From Palleronia salina (lineage in GTDB: Bacteria > Pseudomonadota > Alphaproteobacteria > Rhodobacterales > Rhodobacteraceae), in assembly GCF_900141995.1 (NCBI RefSeq), contig NZ_FQZA01000018.1, positions 1-50,571 on the forward strand: 50,571 nucleotides of DNA, in the 5' to 3' direction. Position numbers and translations under genes: made by a program. The notes under the pieces are model-generated. The model saw only the letters and a program-made list of their open reading frames with translations, did not search any database and had not been told where the DNA came from. Of this stretch, positions 24,414 to 32,919 are shown in pieces (within the stretch, counting starts at the first letter, position 1; every line of letters begins with the position of its first letter).

Positions 24414-26048
24414 TCAGCCCCCCAGCGGGATGGCGGCCAGGCCGCTGGTGAACGCGCCGATCAGACGGTCGCGCATCCGGTCCATGCCGATCACCGGCGT
24501 GTCCGGTGCCGGGACCAGGCCGGGCCGCCAGCCCCAATCCCGCACCTGCGCCACCAGCTCCGGGGGGCCGATAACGTGAACCGGCACATCGCTGCGATCG
24601 TCCAGCGCCACGAAATCGGCGGCCTGGTGGTCACCCGTCACGATCATCAGCGGCGGGTCGTCGGCGTGGCGCGCGGCATAGTCGATCACGTTGGACAGCG
24701 CGTAGTCGACCGCCTTGCGATACTGCTCGCGAACCCGGTCGCGATCGCGCCAGACCTCTTCCGGGGTCGGGGCTCCCTCGACCATCAGCTGGAAAATGCG
24801 CCCGTCGCCGATGGCGTCCCACTCCACCAGTTCGGGCACGGGCACCCAGGGCGCGTGCGACGACCCGGTGGCGAGCTGGGCGAAGACCGGCTGGTCGATG
24901 GGATCCCGCACCAGCCGGTCCAGCGCGGCGAAGGTGAACTGGTCGGGCATGGTCACCCAGTTGAAGGCCGGACCCTCATAGCCCAGGTCGGCGGCGGCCA
25001 GGATGGTATCGAAGCCCATGACGGCGGACTCGGGCCAGTCCAGCGTGATCTGCGGCATGACGGCGGCGGTGTGAAACCCCGAGCGGGCGGCCAGGTGGAA
25101 CAGCGTCTCGCGCCCCGAGGCGAGCACGGCGGAATACTTGGTCTGGCCGTTCACCCACAGCCCGTTGGCGAAGGTCGCATGCGACAGCCAGCTCTGCCCG
25201 CCCTGCGTCGGCGCCGACACGAAGCCCGAGGCCATGGCTAGCCCCGCCGCCTCCAACCGCCGGGCCCCGTCGCGCAAGGTCTGGCGGTGCGTCGCGGCAT
25301 AGAGATCCGTATCAAGGCTGGCCCGGCCATAGCTTTCGACGAAGACCAGCAGCACGTCGCGGTCGATCAGGTCGAAAAGATCGTCGCGCTCGGCCATGGG
25401 ATCGCGCAGCGCGGCGATGCGGAAATCGCGCAGTTCGGCCAGCGTGCGCCGCGCCAGCCCGACGCGTTCGACCGCGACGCGGGCGGTGAAGGCGGCGCCC
25501 GGCGGATCGACGGGCAGCCGCCAGCGGCCCATGGTCTGTCCGATCTCGCCCACCGCGACGCCGGCGGCGGCGATCGCGGCTGCGCCCGCGGCCCCGCGCG
25601 CCAGCATGGGCGGCTGCACCCGCGCCCAGACGCCGGTGGCCCACCAGGTGGCGCGCACCACCAAGGCGGTGGCGATCACCGCGCCGACCGCCGCCAGGAT
25701 CGCCGGAACAAGGCCGATGGCGCCCGACAGCAGCCGGAACCCCGCGCCGACCAGCACGATATCGGCCACCGGGTTGAATCCGCGCCCCAGCGCCGTGAAG
25801 AAGGCGAAATCCGCCGCCTTCAGGACCGCGAGCAGGCAGAGCAGCACCGTCACCGCCAACCGCGAGACGAACGCCACCCGCCCCGAGGCCGCGATCAGGG
25901 CGAGCAGGATGGCAGGAAGCTCCAGCGGAAACAGGAAAAGCGCCTGCCACGTCATCGCGCCGGGATGGTTGGGCTGGATCAGGAGCAGGTGAAGAAGAAG
26001 GGCCGACAGCAGCAGCAGGACGGGCCCCACAAGGCGCCCCGGGCTCAC
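24414..26048 (-). CDS. Membrane-anchored sulfatase / LtaS-type phosphotransferase or hydrolase
   Basis: 544 aa. Four or five N-terminal membrane helices (about residues 1-160) are followed by an alkaline-phosphatase-superfamily domain. It opens with DVLLVFVESYGRASL, has SAPTQGGQSWLSHATF around the expected nucleophile, and the metal-binding TGDHQAADF with D473 and H474. LtaS, OpgB and phosphoethanolamine transferases share this arrangement; they transfer or remove phospholipid head groups outside the membrane. GTG at 26048 overlaps the CDP-alcohol transferase stop (GTGA). True sulfatase activity is unlikely to be the best guess; head-group transfer fits the neighbours better. Confidence 0.78.
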   Translation of the reverse strand: MSPGRLVGPVLLLLSALLLHLLLIQPNHPGAMTWQALFLFPLELPAILLALIAASGRVAFVSRLAVTVLLCLLAVLKAADFAFFTALGRGFNPVADIVLVGAGFRLLSGAIGLVPAILAAVGAVIATALVVRATWWATGVWARVQPPMLARGAAGAAAIAAAGVAVGEIGQTMGRWRLPVDPPGAAFTARVAVERVGLARRTLAELRDFRIAALRDPMAERDDLFDLIDRDVLLVFVESYGRASLDTDLYAATHRQTLRDGARRLEAAGLAMASGFVSAPTQGGQSWLSHATFANGLWVNGQTKYSAVLASGRETLFHLAARSGFHTAAVMPQITLDWPESAVMGFDTILAAADLGYEGPAFNWVTMPDQFTFAALDRLVRDPIDQPVFAQLATGSSHAPWVPVPELVEWDAIGDGRIFQLMVEGAPTPEEVWRDRDRVREQYRKAVDYALSNVIDYAARHADDPPLMIVTGDHQAADFVALDDRSDVPVHVIGPPELVAQVRDWGWRPGLVPAPDTPVIGMDRMRDRLIGAFTSGLAAIPLGG

Positions 26049-26800
26049 CCTGCGCGCCTGCGCCAGAGCCAGTGGATGTCGCGGCCGAAAGACCAGGCCA
26101 GCGCCAGCACCGCGATACCCACCGCCAGGGTGGCGAGCGTCGGGGAGATCGCGGGCACCTGCACCACGATCAGCGCGGCGATCTGGAGCACGCAGCCGGC
26201 CTTGCGCCCCAGCCGCTGCGGCAGCGGCCGCGCCATCCACGGCATCATCCAGCCCGAGACGAGGAACAGGTAGTGCGGCACCCCGAGGATCAGGACCAGC
26301 GGCCCGGCCTGCCCGGCGGCAAGCGCGTTCAGCGCCAGAAGCGCGGCAAGGGCCGCGTCCACCTCCATGTCGAAGCGGGCGCCGAAATCGGAGCACAGGT
26401 TCTGCCGGCGCGCGAGCCACCCGTCCACCCCGTCAAGCGACAGCGCCACAACGGCAAGCGCGATCACCGCCCAGCCGCTGACGCCGGGATCGAGGACCGG
26501 CACGATCAGCGCGGCGGCCATCCCCATCCGCGCCAGGGTGACAAGGTTGCACCAGCCCAGCGCGTCGTGGGGATAGGCCCTTTGGATCCGGTGGCCGACG
26601 AAGGCGCAGGCGGCGAGATACGCGGCCGTGGCGACGCCCGTGGCGCCCGTGTCCCCCTGCATGAGCCACGTCGCCAACAGCGCGACGCCCCACGCGCCCA
26701 GCAGCGCGGCGGCGGCAAAGCGCCACGCCGGGGAGGTCACCGCGCGGGTGCGCGCAATGGCCGGGGCCGGTCGGGAAAAATCCGTGTGTAACAGGCTCAT
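26045..26800 (-). CDS. CDP-alcohol phosphatidyltransferase
   Basis: 251 aa with six or more hydrophobic helices. The full family motif D-x2-D-G-x2-A-R-x8-G-x3-D-x3-D is present: D123, D126, G127, A130, R131, G140, D144 and D148. It joins a CDP-activated alcohol or diacylglycerol to a second alcohol, making a phospholipid or phosphodiester. The first 60 residues form extra helices before the usual core. First gene of the leftward trio; it diverges from cytochrome b561 with 96 bp between. Substrate unknown; the RibA/PTPS operon facing it raises the possibility that the alcohol is derived from that pathway. Confidence 0.88.
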   Translation of the reverse strand: MSLLHTDFSRPAPAIARTRAVTSPAWRFAAAALLGAWGVALLATWLMQGDTGATGVATAAYLAACAFVGHRIQRAYPHDALGWCNLVTLARMGMAAALIVPVLDPGVSGWAVIALAVVALSLDGVDGWLARRQNLCSDFGARFDMEVDAALAALLALNALAAGQAGPLVLILGVPHYLFLVSGWMMPWMARPLPQRLGRKAGCVLQIAALIVVQVPAISPTLATLAVGIAVLALAWSFGRDIHWLWRRRAG

Positions 26801-26896
26801 GAATGATAGGTTAGCGCAAAGCGGGCGGGGTCAAGTGCCGCCCAATGGCACTGCCGCAGGGTCCCTGCCCGTCGGCTGAAAACCGCGAGGATCGCC

Positions 26897-27454
26897 ATGA
26901 GCCGGACGCCCCAAGGATACGCGACCACCGCACGCCTGTTTCACTGGATCATGGCCCTTCTGGTCATCGCGATGATCGTCGCGGGCTGGCTCATGGTGCA
27001 GGAGGGGTTGAGCCGCACCGTGCAGAATCGGCTGTTCATCTTTCACAAGAACGTGGGCGTGCTGGTGGGGCTGCTCGCGGTGCTGCGCATCGCCTATCGC
27101 CTGCTCACCCCGACGCCGCCCCTGCCCGCGCACCTGCCCGCCTGGCAGGCCCGCGCGGCAGCGGCCAGCCACACTGCGCTTTATATTCTGCTGATCGTGA
27201 TGCCGGTGGCGGGCTACGTGCGGGTGATCGCCGGCGGCTTCCCGATCGAGGCGCTGAACGCAGTGAACGCGCCCTTCCTTGTCCCCAAGTCCGAGGCGCT
27301 GGCCGACACCGCCAAGGCGGTGCATTTCTACGGCGCATGGGCGATCAGCCTGATCCTGGGTGTGCATGTGCTTGCCGCCCTCCAGCATGGCCTGCTGAAG
27401 CGCGACGGCGTGTTTTCGCGCATGTGGCCGCCGGTTGCGCCCAAATCGCGCTGA
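26897..27454 (+). CDS. Cytochrome b561 family diheme membrane protein
   Basis: 185 aa with four membrane helices. Heme-ligand-type histidines lie in LFHWIMALLVIAMIVAGW (helix 1), FHKNVGVLVGLL (helix 2), SHTALYILLIVMPVAGYV (helix 3) and ISLILGVHVLAALQHGLL (helix 4), the CybB-type arrangement. It would pass electrons from quinol or to a periplasmic partner. Start ATG 26897 has GAGGAT upstream. It converges closely on the M32 peptidase gene, with six bases between stop codons, and seems to be a single-gene unit unrelated to its neighbours. Confidence 0.88.
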   Translation: MSRTPQGYATTARLFHWIMALLVIAMIVAGWLMVQEGLSRTVQNRLFIFHKNVGVLVGLLAVLRIAYRLLTPTPPLPAHLPAWQARAAAASHTALYILLIVMPVAGYVRVIAGGFPIEALNAVNAPFLVPKSEALADTAKAVHFYGAWAISLILGVHVLAALQHGLLKRDGVFSRMWPPVAPKSR

Positions 27455-27460
27455 CGCGCG

Positions 27461-28948
27461 TCAGCCGAACCGCGTGGACAGGTGGCGCAGATACGCGTCC
27501 TCGGGCGCGCCCGCGGCCCCCGCGTCGCGAATGATCTCGGCGCGGGTCCTGGACCGGCCGTGCCGCCAGACATGCCGCCCCAACGCGGCGCGCAAGGGCG
27601 CGTAGTCGGCGTCGGACAACCCGGCCGCCACCTCGGGATCGCGCGACACCGTCTCGAACAGGTGCGCCGCCGTCATGTTGCCGATGGTATAGGTCGGGAA
27701 CGACCCGAAATAGCCGTGCGACCAGTGCACGTCCTGCAGGCAGCCCTGCCCGTCATCCGGCACCTCGAGCCCCAGGTCGTCGCGCATGGCGGCGTTCCAT
27801 GCCTCGGGCAGGTCGGCGACGGCAAGGCTGCCGTCGAGCAGCGCCATCTCCAGCCGCACGCGCAGCATGATGTGCAGGTCATAGGTCAGCTCGTCGGCCT
27901 GGATCCGGATGAACCCCGGCCGTGGCGAATTGATCGCCGCGAGCCATTCCTCGAGCGACACGTCCGACAGCTGGTCGGGAAAGGCGTCGCGCAAAAGCCC
28001 GAAATGGGCCTGCCAGAAGGCCGGCGCGCGGCCCACGTGGTTCTCGATCAGGCGCGACTGGCTTTCGTGCATTCCGAAGCTGGTGCCGCCCACGGCGTAG
28101 AGACCCGGCAGGTCGGTGGCCAGCGGTCCGCGCGCGAGGTCCGGGTCGATGCCTTGCTCATAGAGCCCGTGACCGACCTCGTGCAGGGTGCCGAAGATCG
28201 CCATGGGCAGGTAGGTCTCCTCCCACCGGGCGGTGATCCGCACGTCCGCATGGGTCTGGCTGATCTCGAACGGGTGCACCGTGGTATCGAGCCGCCCGCG
28301 CGAGAAGTCGAAGCCCACGCGCGCCGCGAGATCGCGGCAGAGCGCCTGCTGCGCGGCGGCGGGAAAGTGGCGCGACAGGAAATCGGTGCGCGGCCGGGGC
28401 CGCCCGCGCGCCGCGTCGAGGATGGGCAGGATCCCGTCGCGCAGCCGGTCGAACAGGGCCGCGATGCTTGCCGCCGTCTCGCCCGGCTCGAACAGGGCGA
28501 CCCAGGGGTCATAGGGATGCGCGTCGAAGCCCAGCGCGTCGGACTGCGCGCGGGCAAGCTCGATGCTGCGGGCGAGATAGGGCTGGAACACCGTGAAATC
28601 GGCATCGCGGCGCGCGGCCACCCACGCGGCATTGGCGCTGGCCGCCTGCTCGGCCTGGGCCTGCAACAGGTCGGCGGGGATGCGGGCGTGGTGGTCGCGC
28701 GCGTCGGCCATGGCGCGGGCCGCGCGACGCTCGGTCTCGGTCGTGGCCGTGTCCAGCGCCGCGTCGGTGGCACGGGCCATCTCGGGCGACAGGATCAGCT
28801 CGCGCGCCATGCCCTTCAGGGTCGCAATCTGCTGGCCGCGGCTGGCCGCGGCGGCCGCGGGCATCATCACCCGCGCGTCCCATTGCAGCGCGTTCACCGC
28901 GCAAAGAAGGTCGTTCACCCGACCCGACAGCGTTGCGAAATCGCTCAT
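27461..28948 (-). CDS. M32-family metallocarboxypeptidase
   Basis: 495 aa, usual length. Zinc motif HEVGH (256-260) and third ligand E295 in GMHESQSRL define the M32 (carboxypeptidase Taq) family, together with PFEISQTHADVRITAR and the GYFGSFPTYTIGN segment near residue 420. It removes C-terminal residues from peptides in the cytoplasm. ATG at 28948 overlaps the upstream ABC ATPase gene by 4 bp, so it is the last gene of the peptide-importer operon and presumably degrades the imported peptides. Confidence 0.92.
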   Translation of the reverse strand: MSDFATLSGRVNDLLCAVNALQWDARVMMPAAAAASRGQQIATLKGMARELILSPEMARATDAALDTATTETERRAARAMADARDHHARIPADLLQAQAEQAASANAAWVAARRDADFTVFQPYLARSIELARAQSDALGFDAHPYDPWVALFEPGETAASIAALFDRLRDGILPILDAARGRPRPRTDFLSRHFPAAAQQALCRDLAARVGFDFSRGRLDTTVHPFEISQTHADVRITARWEETYLPMAIFGTLHEVGHGLYEQGIDPDLARGPLATDLPGLYAVGGTSFGMHESQSRLIENHVGRAPAFWQAHFGLLRDAFPDQLSDVSLEEWLAAINSPRPGFIRIQADELTYDLHIMLRVRLEMALLDGSLAVADLPEAWNAAMRDDLGLEVPDDGQGCLQDVHWSHGYFGSFPTYTIGNMTAAHLFETVSRDPEVAAGLSDADYAPLRAALGRHVWRHGRSRTRAEIIRDAGAAGAPEDAYLRHLSTRFG

Positions 28949-29955
28949 GCCGCGGCGCGCGCCCCGGTGCCGCCGTCGTTCAGGTGGCAGGCCACCTGCC
29001 CCGTGGGCGCGTTGGTCAGCCGGGGCACCTCGGCCTTGCAGCGCGGGCCGGCGAACGGACAACGCGGATGGAAGGCGCAGCCCTTGGGCGGGTTCAGCGG
29101 CGACGGAATCTCGCCCTTGATGGGCTGGAACGCCGCCCGCCCGGTGCCCAGCGTCGGCACGGACGCGAAAAGCGCCTTGGTGTAGGGGTGCTGCGGCACC
29201 TCGTACAGATCCTCGGCCCTGGCCAGTTCGACCACGCGGCCCAGATACATGATCGCCACGCGGTCGCAGACATGGCGCACGACGCTCAGGTCGTGGCTGA
29301 TGAACAGCGCGGTCAGGTCCAGCTCGCGCCGCAGGTCGAGGAAGAGGTTCAGCACCTGCGCCTGGATCGAAACATCGAGCGAGGCGACGGCCTCGTCCAG
29401 CACCAGCAGGTCCGGCTCCATGGCCAGCGCGCGGGCGATCGCGATGCGCTGCCGCTGCCCGCCCGAGAACTGGTGCGGCAGCCGCGTGGCATAGCCGCCA
29501 TCGAGCCCCACCTGCGCCAGCAGCGCGCGCACCCGCTCGGGCGCCTCGGCCGCGGTCCACAGCCCGTGCAGGCGCGGCCCCTCGGAAATGGTCTCGCCCA
29601 CTTTCATGCGGGGATCGAGGCTGGCGAAGGGATCCTGGTGGATCATCTGCACCGCCGTCGTCAGCTTGCGTGTGTCGCCGCCGACATCGCGTGCGACGGG
29701 CTTGCCGGCAAGGGTCACGGCGCCGTCGCTGGGGGAATAGATCCCCGACACGATCCGCCCGAGCGTGGACTTGCCGCACCCGCTTTCGCCCACGAGCCCC
29801 AGCACTTCTCCCCGTTCCACACGCAAATCGATCTCGGTCAGCGCGTGCACCACCTCGGCCGAGTTGCGCCCGGTCAGGCGGTCGGCGGCGCGGCCCAGCA
29901 GGCCGGGCATGCGGCTGAACCGTTTCGACACGGCATCGACGCGCAGAAGGCTCAT
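28945..29955 (-). CDS. Dipeptide/oligopeptide ABC transporter ATP-binding protein (DppF/OppF type)
   Basis: 336 aa. Walker A GLVGESGCGKST, signature FSGGQRQR, H-loop ISHDLSVVRHVC and the C-terminal oligopeptide-transporter extension with the cysteine cluster (CAFHPRCPFAGPRC...C). Walker B reads LLVLDEAVASLD, where most relatives have D-E-P; the catalytic Glu is kept. ATG at 29955 has GAGGAG upstream. Overlaps DppD-type and M32 genes by 4 bp each. Forms the ATPase heterodimer with the next protein. Confidence 0.9.
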   Translation of the reverse strand: MSLLRVDAVSKRFSRMPGLLGRAADRLTGRNSAEVVHALTEIDLRVERGEVLGLVGESGCGKSTLGRIVSGIYSPSDGAVTLAGKPVARDVGGDTRKLTTAVQMIHQDPFASLDPRMKVGETISEGPRLHGLWTAAEAPERVRALLAQVGLDGGYATRLPHQFSGGQRQRIAIARALAMEPDLLVLDEAVASLDVSIQAQVLNLFLDLRRELDLTALFISHDLSVVRHVCDRVAIMYLGRVVELARAEDLYEVPQHPYTKALFASVPTLGTGRAAFQPIKGEIPSPLNPPKGCAFHPRCPFAGPRCKAEVPRLTNAPTGQVACHLNDGGTGARAAA

Positions 29956-30920
29956 GGCGCGGGCTCCTCGATCGGGTGATGGCAGAGCGCGGTGTGGTCC
30001 TTGCCGATCAATGGCGGGTCGGTCCGGCACAACTCGGACGCGCGGGAACAGCGGGGCCGGAAGGCGCAGCCCGTGGGCAGGTCGGCCAGCTGCGGTGTCG
30101 AGCCGGGGATCTGCGGCAGCGCCTCGCCCGGTTGGCCGCGCGACGGCACGCTGTCGATCAGGCCCCTGGTGTAGGGGTGGCGCGGATGGCCGATCACCTG
30201 CTCGGCCGTGCCGCTTTCCACGATGCGGCCCGCGTACATGACGCAGATATCGTCGGCCAGCGACGACACCACCGCCAGGTCGTGGGTGATCCAGACGATG
30301 GCGGTGCCTGTCTCGTCGGCCAGTCGCCGGACCTCGGCCAGGATCTGGCCCTGGATCGACACGTCAAGCGCGGTGGTCGGCTCGTCCGCGATGATGACCG
30401 AGGGGCGGTGCAGCAGCGCCGTGGCGATGGCGACCCGCTGGCGCATCCCGCCCGAAAGCTGGTGGGGATAGGCGCGCAGCCGTTCCGCCGGCGCCGGGAT
30501 GCCCACGGTCTCGAGCGCCACGCGCGCGCGGTCCCACGCGGCCCGTTTCGACACGCGGTCGTGCACGCGCACGGCCATGGCCATCTGGTCGCCCACCCGC
30601 AGCACCGGGTTCAGCGTCATCATCGGGTCCTGGAACACCATCGAGACCTTGCGCCCGCGCATGCGGCGCAACTGGTCGGGCGACATGGCGCGCAGGTCGT
30701 CGCCGTCGATCCGGACCTCGCCCGCCGCGATCTCGCCCGGGCTGTCGATGAGCCCGAGGATCGAGAAGCCGGTCACGCTCTTGCCCGAGCCGCTTTCGCC
30801 GACGAGGCCCAGGATGCGCCCCGGCTCGACCGCGAAGCTCACGTCGTTGACGGCCGTCACGGTGGCGCCCCGGGTTTCGAACCGGGTGGTCAGGCCCCGG
30901 ACGTCCAGTGCGGCGGTCAT
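29952..30920 (-). CDS. Dipeptide/oligopeptide ABC transporter ATP-binding protein (DppD/OppD type)
   Basis: 322 aa. Walker A GLVGESGSGKS, Q-loop VFQDPMMTLNP, signature LSGGMRQR, Walker B VIIADEPTTALD and H-loop ITHDLAVV are canonical, and the C-terminal Cys-rich segment (CAFRPRCSRASELC) is typical of the Opp/Dpp group. Start ATG 30920 overlaps the upstream permease gene by 4 bp. The open frame beyond this start is not coding. Powers the importer with the DppF-type subunit. Confidence 0.92.
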   Translation of the reverse strand: MTAALDVRGLTTRFETRGATVTAVNDVSFAVEPGRILGLVGESGSGKSVTGFSILGLIDSPGEIAAGEVRIDGDDLRAMSPDQLRRMRGRKVSMVFQDPMMTLNPVLRVGDQMAMAVRVHDRVSKRAAWDRARVALETVGIPAPAERLRAYPHQLSGGMRQRVAIATALLHRPSVIIADEPTTALDVSIQGQILAEVRRLADETGTAIVWITHDLAVVSSLADDICVMYAGRIVESGTAEQVIGHPRHPYTRGLIDSVPSRGQPGEALPQIPGSTPQLADLPTGCAFRPRCSRASELCRTDPPLIGKDHTALCHHPIEEPAP

Positions 30921-31855
30921 CGCTGGTTCTTCGGGTCCAGGACGTGACGCACCTGATCGCCCACCAGGTTGATGGCGACCACGGTGATCATCAGGAAGAT
31001 GCCGGGATAGATCGAAAGCCATGTGCGGTCCGTGTGGATGTATTTGAAACCGTTGGAGATGAGCGAGCCCAGCGACGGCTCGGTCAGGGGAAGGCCCACG
31101 CCGAGAAAGCTGAGCGTCGCTTCGAGCGCGATGGCGCTGGCGACCTGGACCGTCGCCACCACGATCAGCGGCGGCAGCACGTTCGGAAGCAGGTGGCGGA
31201 ACAGCACCCGGCGGGTCGGCAACGGGGTCGAGCGGGCGGCCTCGATATAGTCCTTGCCGCGCTCGACCGTGGCCGCGCCATGGGTGGTGCGGGCGAAATA
31301 GGCGTATTGCGCCACCACCAGCGCCAGGATGATCTGCCCGACCCCCTGCCCCAGCATGGCGACCAGCACCAGCGCCAGCAGGATCGCGGGCATGGACAGT
31401 TGCAGGTCCACGACCCGCATCAGCAGGCTTTCCAGCCGCCCGCCGAAATAGGCCGCGCTGAGCCCCACGCAGATCCCCACCATCAGCGCCAGCGCCCCGG
31501 CGCTGAGCCCGATCACGAAGGACGTGCGCAGGCCGTAAAGGATGGCCGACAGCATGTCGCGCCCGGCGTTGTCGGTGCCCAGCAGGTGCGTGTATCCGCC
31601 CGAGCCCTCGGTGCCCGGCGGCAGGAACGCGTCGAGCCAGTCGAGCGCGGCCATGTCGTAAGGGTCCTGCGGCGCGACCAGCGGCGCGCCGAAGCTGAGC
31701 GCGGCCAGCAGCACCACGACGGCCAGCGACAGCACGGCGATGGGCGAGCGGCGGTAGTCGGACCAGAAGTCGCGCAACCGGCTGGCCCGCGTCTCGGCCG
31801 GCGCGGCCGAGGCCGTGGCCGTGACGTTGCCTTCGGGCGTCAGGGTATCGGACAT
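30917..31855 (-). CDS. Dipeptide/oligopeptide ABC transporter permease (DppC type)
   Basis: 312 aa. Cytoplasmic N-terminus of about 35 residues, then six membrane helices. It has the OppC/DppC N-terminal domain (LGTDNAGRDMLSAILYG) and the EAA coupling loop (DYIEAARSTPLPTRRVLFRH). Starts at ATG 31855, sharing one base with the DppB-type stop, and overlaps the ATPase gene by 4 bp. Partner of DppB in the transmembrane channel. Confidence 0.92.
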   Translation of the reverse strand: MSDTLTPEGNVTATASAAPAETRASRLRDFWSDYRRSPIAVLSLAVVVLLAALSFGAPLVAPQDPYDMAALDWLDAFLPPGTEGSGGYTHLLGTDNAGRDMLSAILYGLRTSFVIGLSAGALALMVGICVGLSAAYFGGRLESLLMRVVDLQLSMPAILLALVLVAMLGQGVGQIILALVVAQYAYFARTTHGAATVERGKDYIEAARSTPLPTRRVLFRHLLPNVLPPLIVVATVQVASAIALEATLSFLGVGLPLTEPSLGSLISNGFKYIHTDRTWLSIYPGIFLMITVVAINLVGDQVRHVLDPKNQR

Positions 31856-32829
31856 CAGCTGCCCCCTTTCAGACGCACCCGCGGGTCAAGCCGGGCATAG
31901 ACCAGGTCCACGGTCAGGTTGATCAGGACGAACAGGATCACCACCAGCACGAGATACGTCACCATGACCGGCCGGTCGAGTTGCAGGATCGAGTCGATGA
32001 TAAGCTTGCCGACGCCGGGCCAGGTGAACACGCTTTCGGTCACCACGGCGAAGGCCAGCGTCGATCCGAGCTCCAGCCCGAACACCGTGACGATGGGGAT
32101 CGAGATGTTGCGCAGGACGTGGCTGAAGATGATCTCGCGATCCGTCAGCCCCTGCGCGCGGGCGAACTTCACGTAATCGGTGCGCATCGCCTCGACCATG
32201 CCGGCGCGGGTCAGGCGGATCATCAGGCCCATCTTGAACAGCGACAGGTTCAGCGCGGGCATGATCACGTGGCTCCACCCGTCGAGCGTGGCGAGCGAGG
32301 TGGGGATGCCCAGCAGCGATCCCACGTCTCCGCGGCCGCCCGATGGCAGGACGCCCAGGTTCACCGCGAAGGTCATGATCAGCAGCATGCCGATCCAGAA
32401 GGTCGGCACCGAAAAGCCCAGCACCGACAGCGCCATGATCAGCTTGGCGGCCACGCTGTCAGGCCGATAGCCGGCGTAAAGCCCGGCGGGGATGCCGATG
32501 AAGGTCGCGATGCAGACCGACACGAACACCAGCTCCAGCGTCGCGGGCAGGCGCGAGAACACCAGGTCCACGACGGGAATGTTGTAGACCATCGAGGTGC
32601 CCATATCGCCCTGGGCCACGTTGGCGAGGAAGGTGAAATATTGCCGCCACAGCGGCTGGTCGAGCCCGTATTGCGCGATCAGCTTCTCGCGGATCTCGGC
32701 GGTCGCGCCGGGATCGATCATCACGTCGATCGGGTTGCCGATGGCATAGACGCCGGTGAAGACGATGATCGACATGGCGAAGACCACGACGACAGCCTGG
32801 GCGAGCCTGCGGATGAGATAGCCGAGCAT
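31855..32829 (-). CDS. Dipeptide/oligopeptide ABC transporter permease (DppB type)
   Basis: 324 aa. The N-terminal MLGYLIRRLAQAVVVVFAMS, the QYGLDQPLWRQYFTFLANV segment and the EAA loop (DYVKFARAQGLTDREIIFSH) match OppB/DppB. Six membrane helices. Separated from the binding-protein gene by 90 bp that contains an 11-bp hairpin, so it is probably read at a lower level than the binding protein. Start ATG 32829. Confidence 0.92.
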   Translation of the reverse strand: MLGYLIRRLAQAVVVVFAMSIIVFTGVYAIGNPIDVMIDPGATAEIREKLIAQYGLDQPLWRQYFTFLANVAQGDMGTSMVYNIPVVDLVFSRLPATLELVFVSVCIATFIGIPAGLYAGYRPDSVAAKLIMALSVLGFSVPTFWIGMLLIMTFAVNLGVLPSGGRGDVGSLLGIPTSLATLDGWSHVIMPALNLSLFKMGLMIRLTRAGMVEAMRTDYVKFARAQGLTDREIIFSHVLRNISIPIVTVFGLELGSTLAFAVVTESVFTWPGVGKLIIDSILQLDRPVMVTYLVLVVILFVLINLTVDLVYARLDPRVRLKGGS

Positions 32830-32869
32830 GCGGGGTGTCCCTGTCGCGTGGGGCGGTCTTCGGGGGAAT

Positions 32870-32897
32870 GGCCGGGGCGGTATGCGCCGCCCCGGCC
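32870..32897 (-). terminator. Intra-operon hairpin between binding-protein and permease genes
   Basis: A perfect 11-bp stem (GGCCGGGGCGG with CCGCCCCGGCC) and 6-nt loop, 22 bases after the stop of the binding-protein gene, with no U-tract. Such structures commonly give partial termination or protect the 3' end of the upstream message, raising binding protein over membrane subunits. Confidence 0.65.
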
Positions 32898-32919
32898 CGT
32901 CATTTCGGGAACGCGGGCC

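Noticed and set aside
23494-24537. Longer start for the LPG-synthase-type protein
   Set aside because: The added 42 residues overlap the sulfatase gene and have shadow composition; GTG 24411 has a ribosome site and tight spacing.
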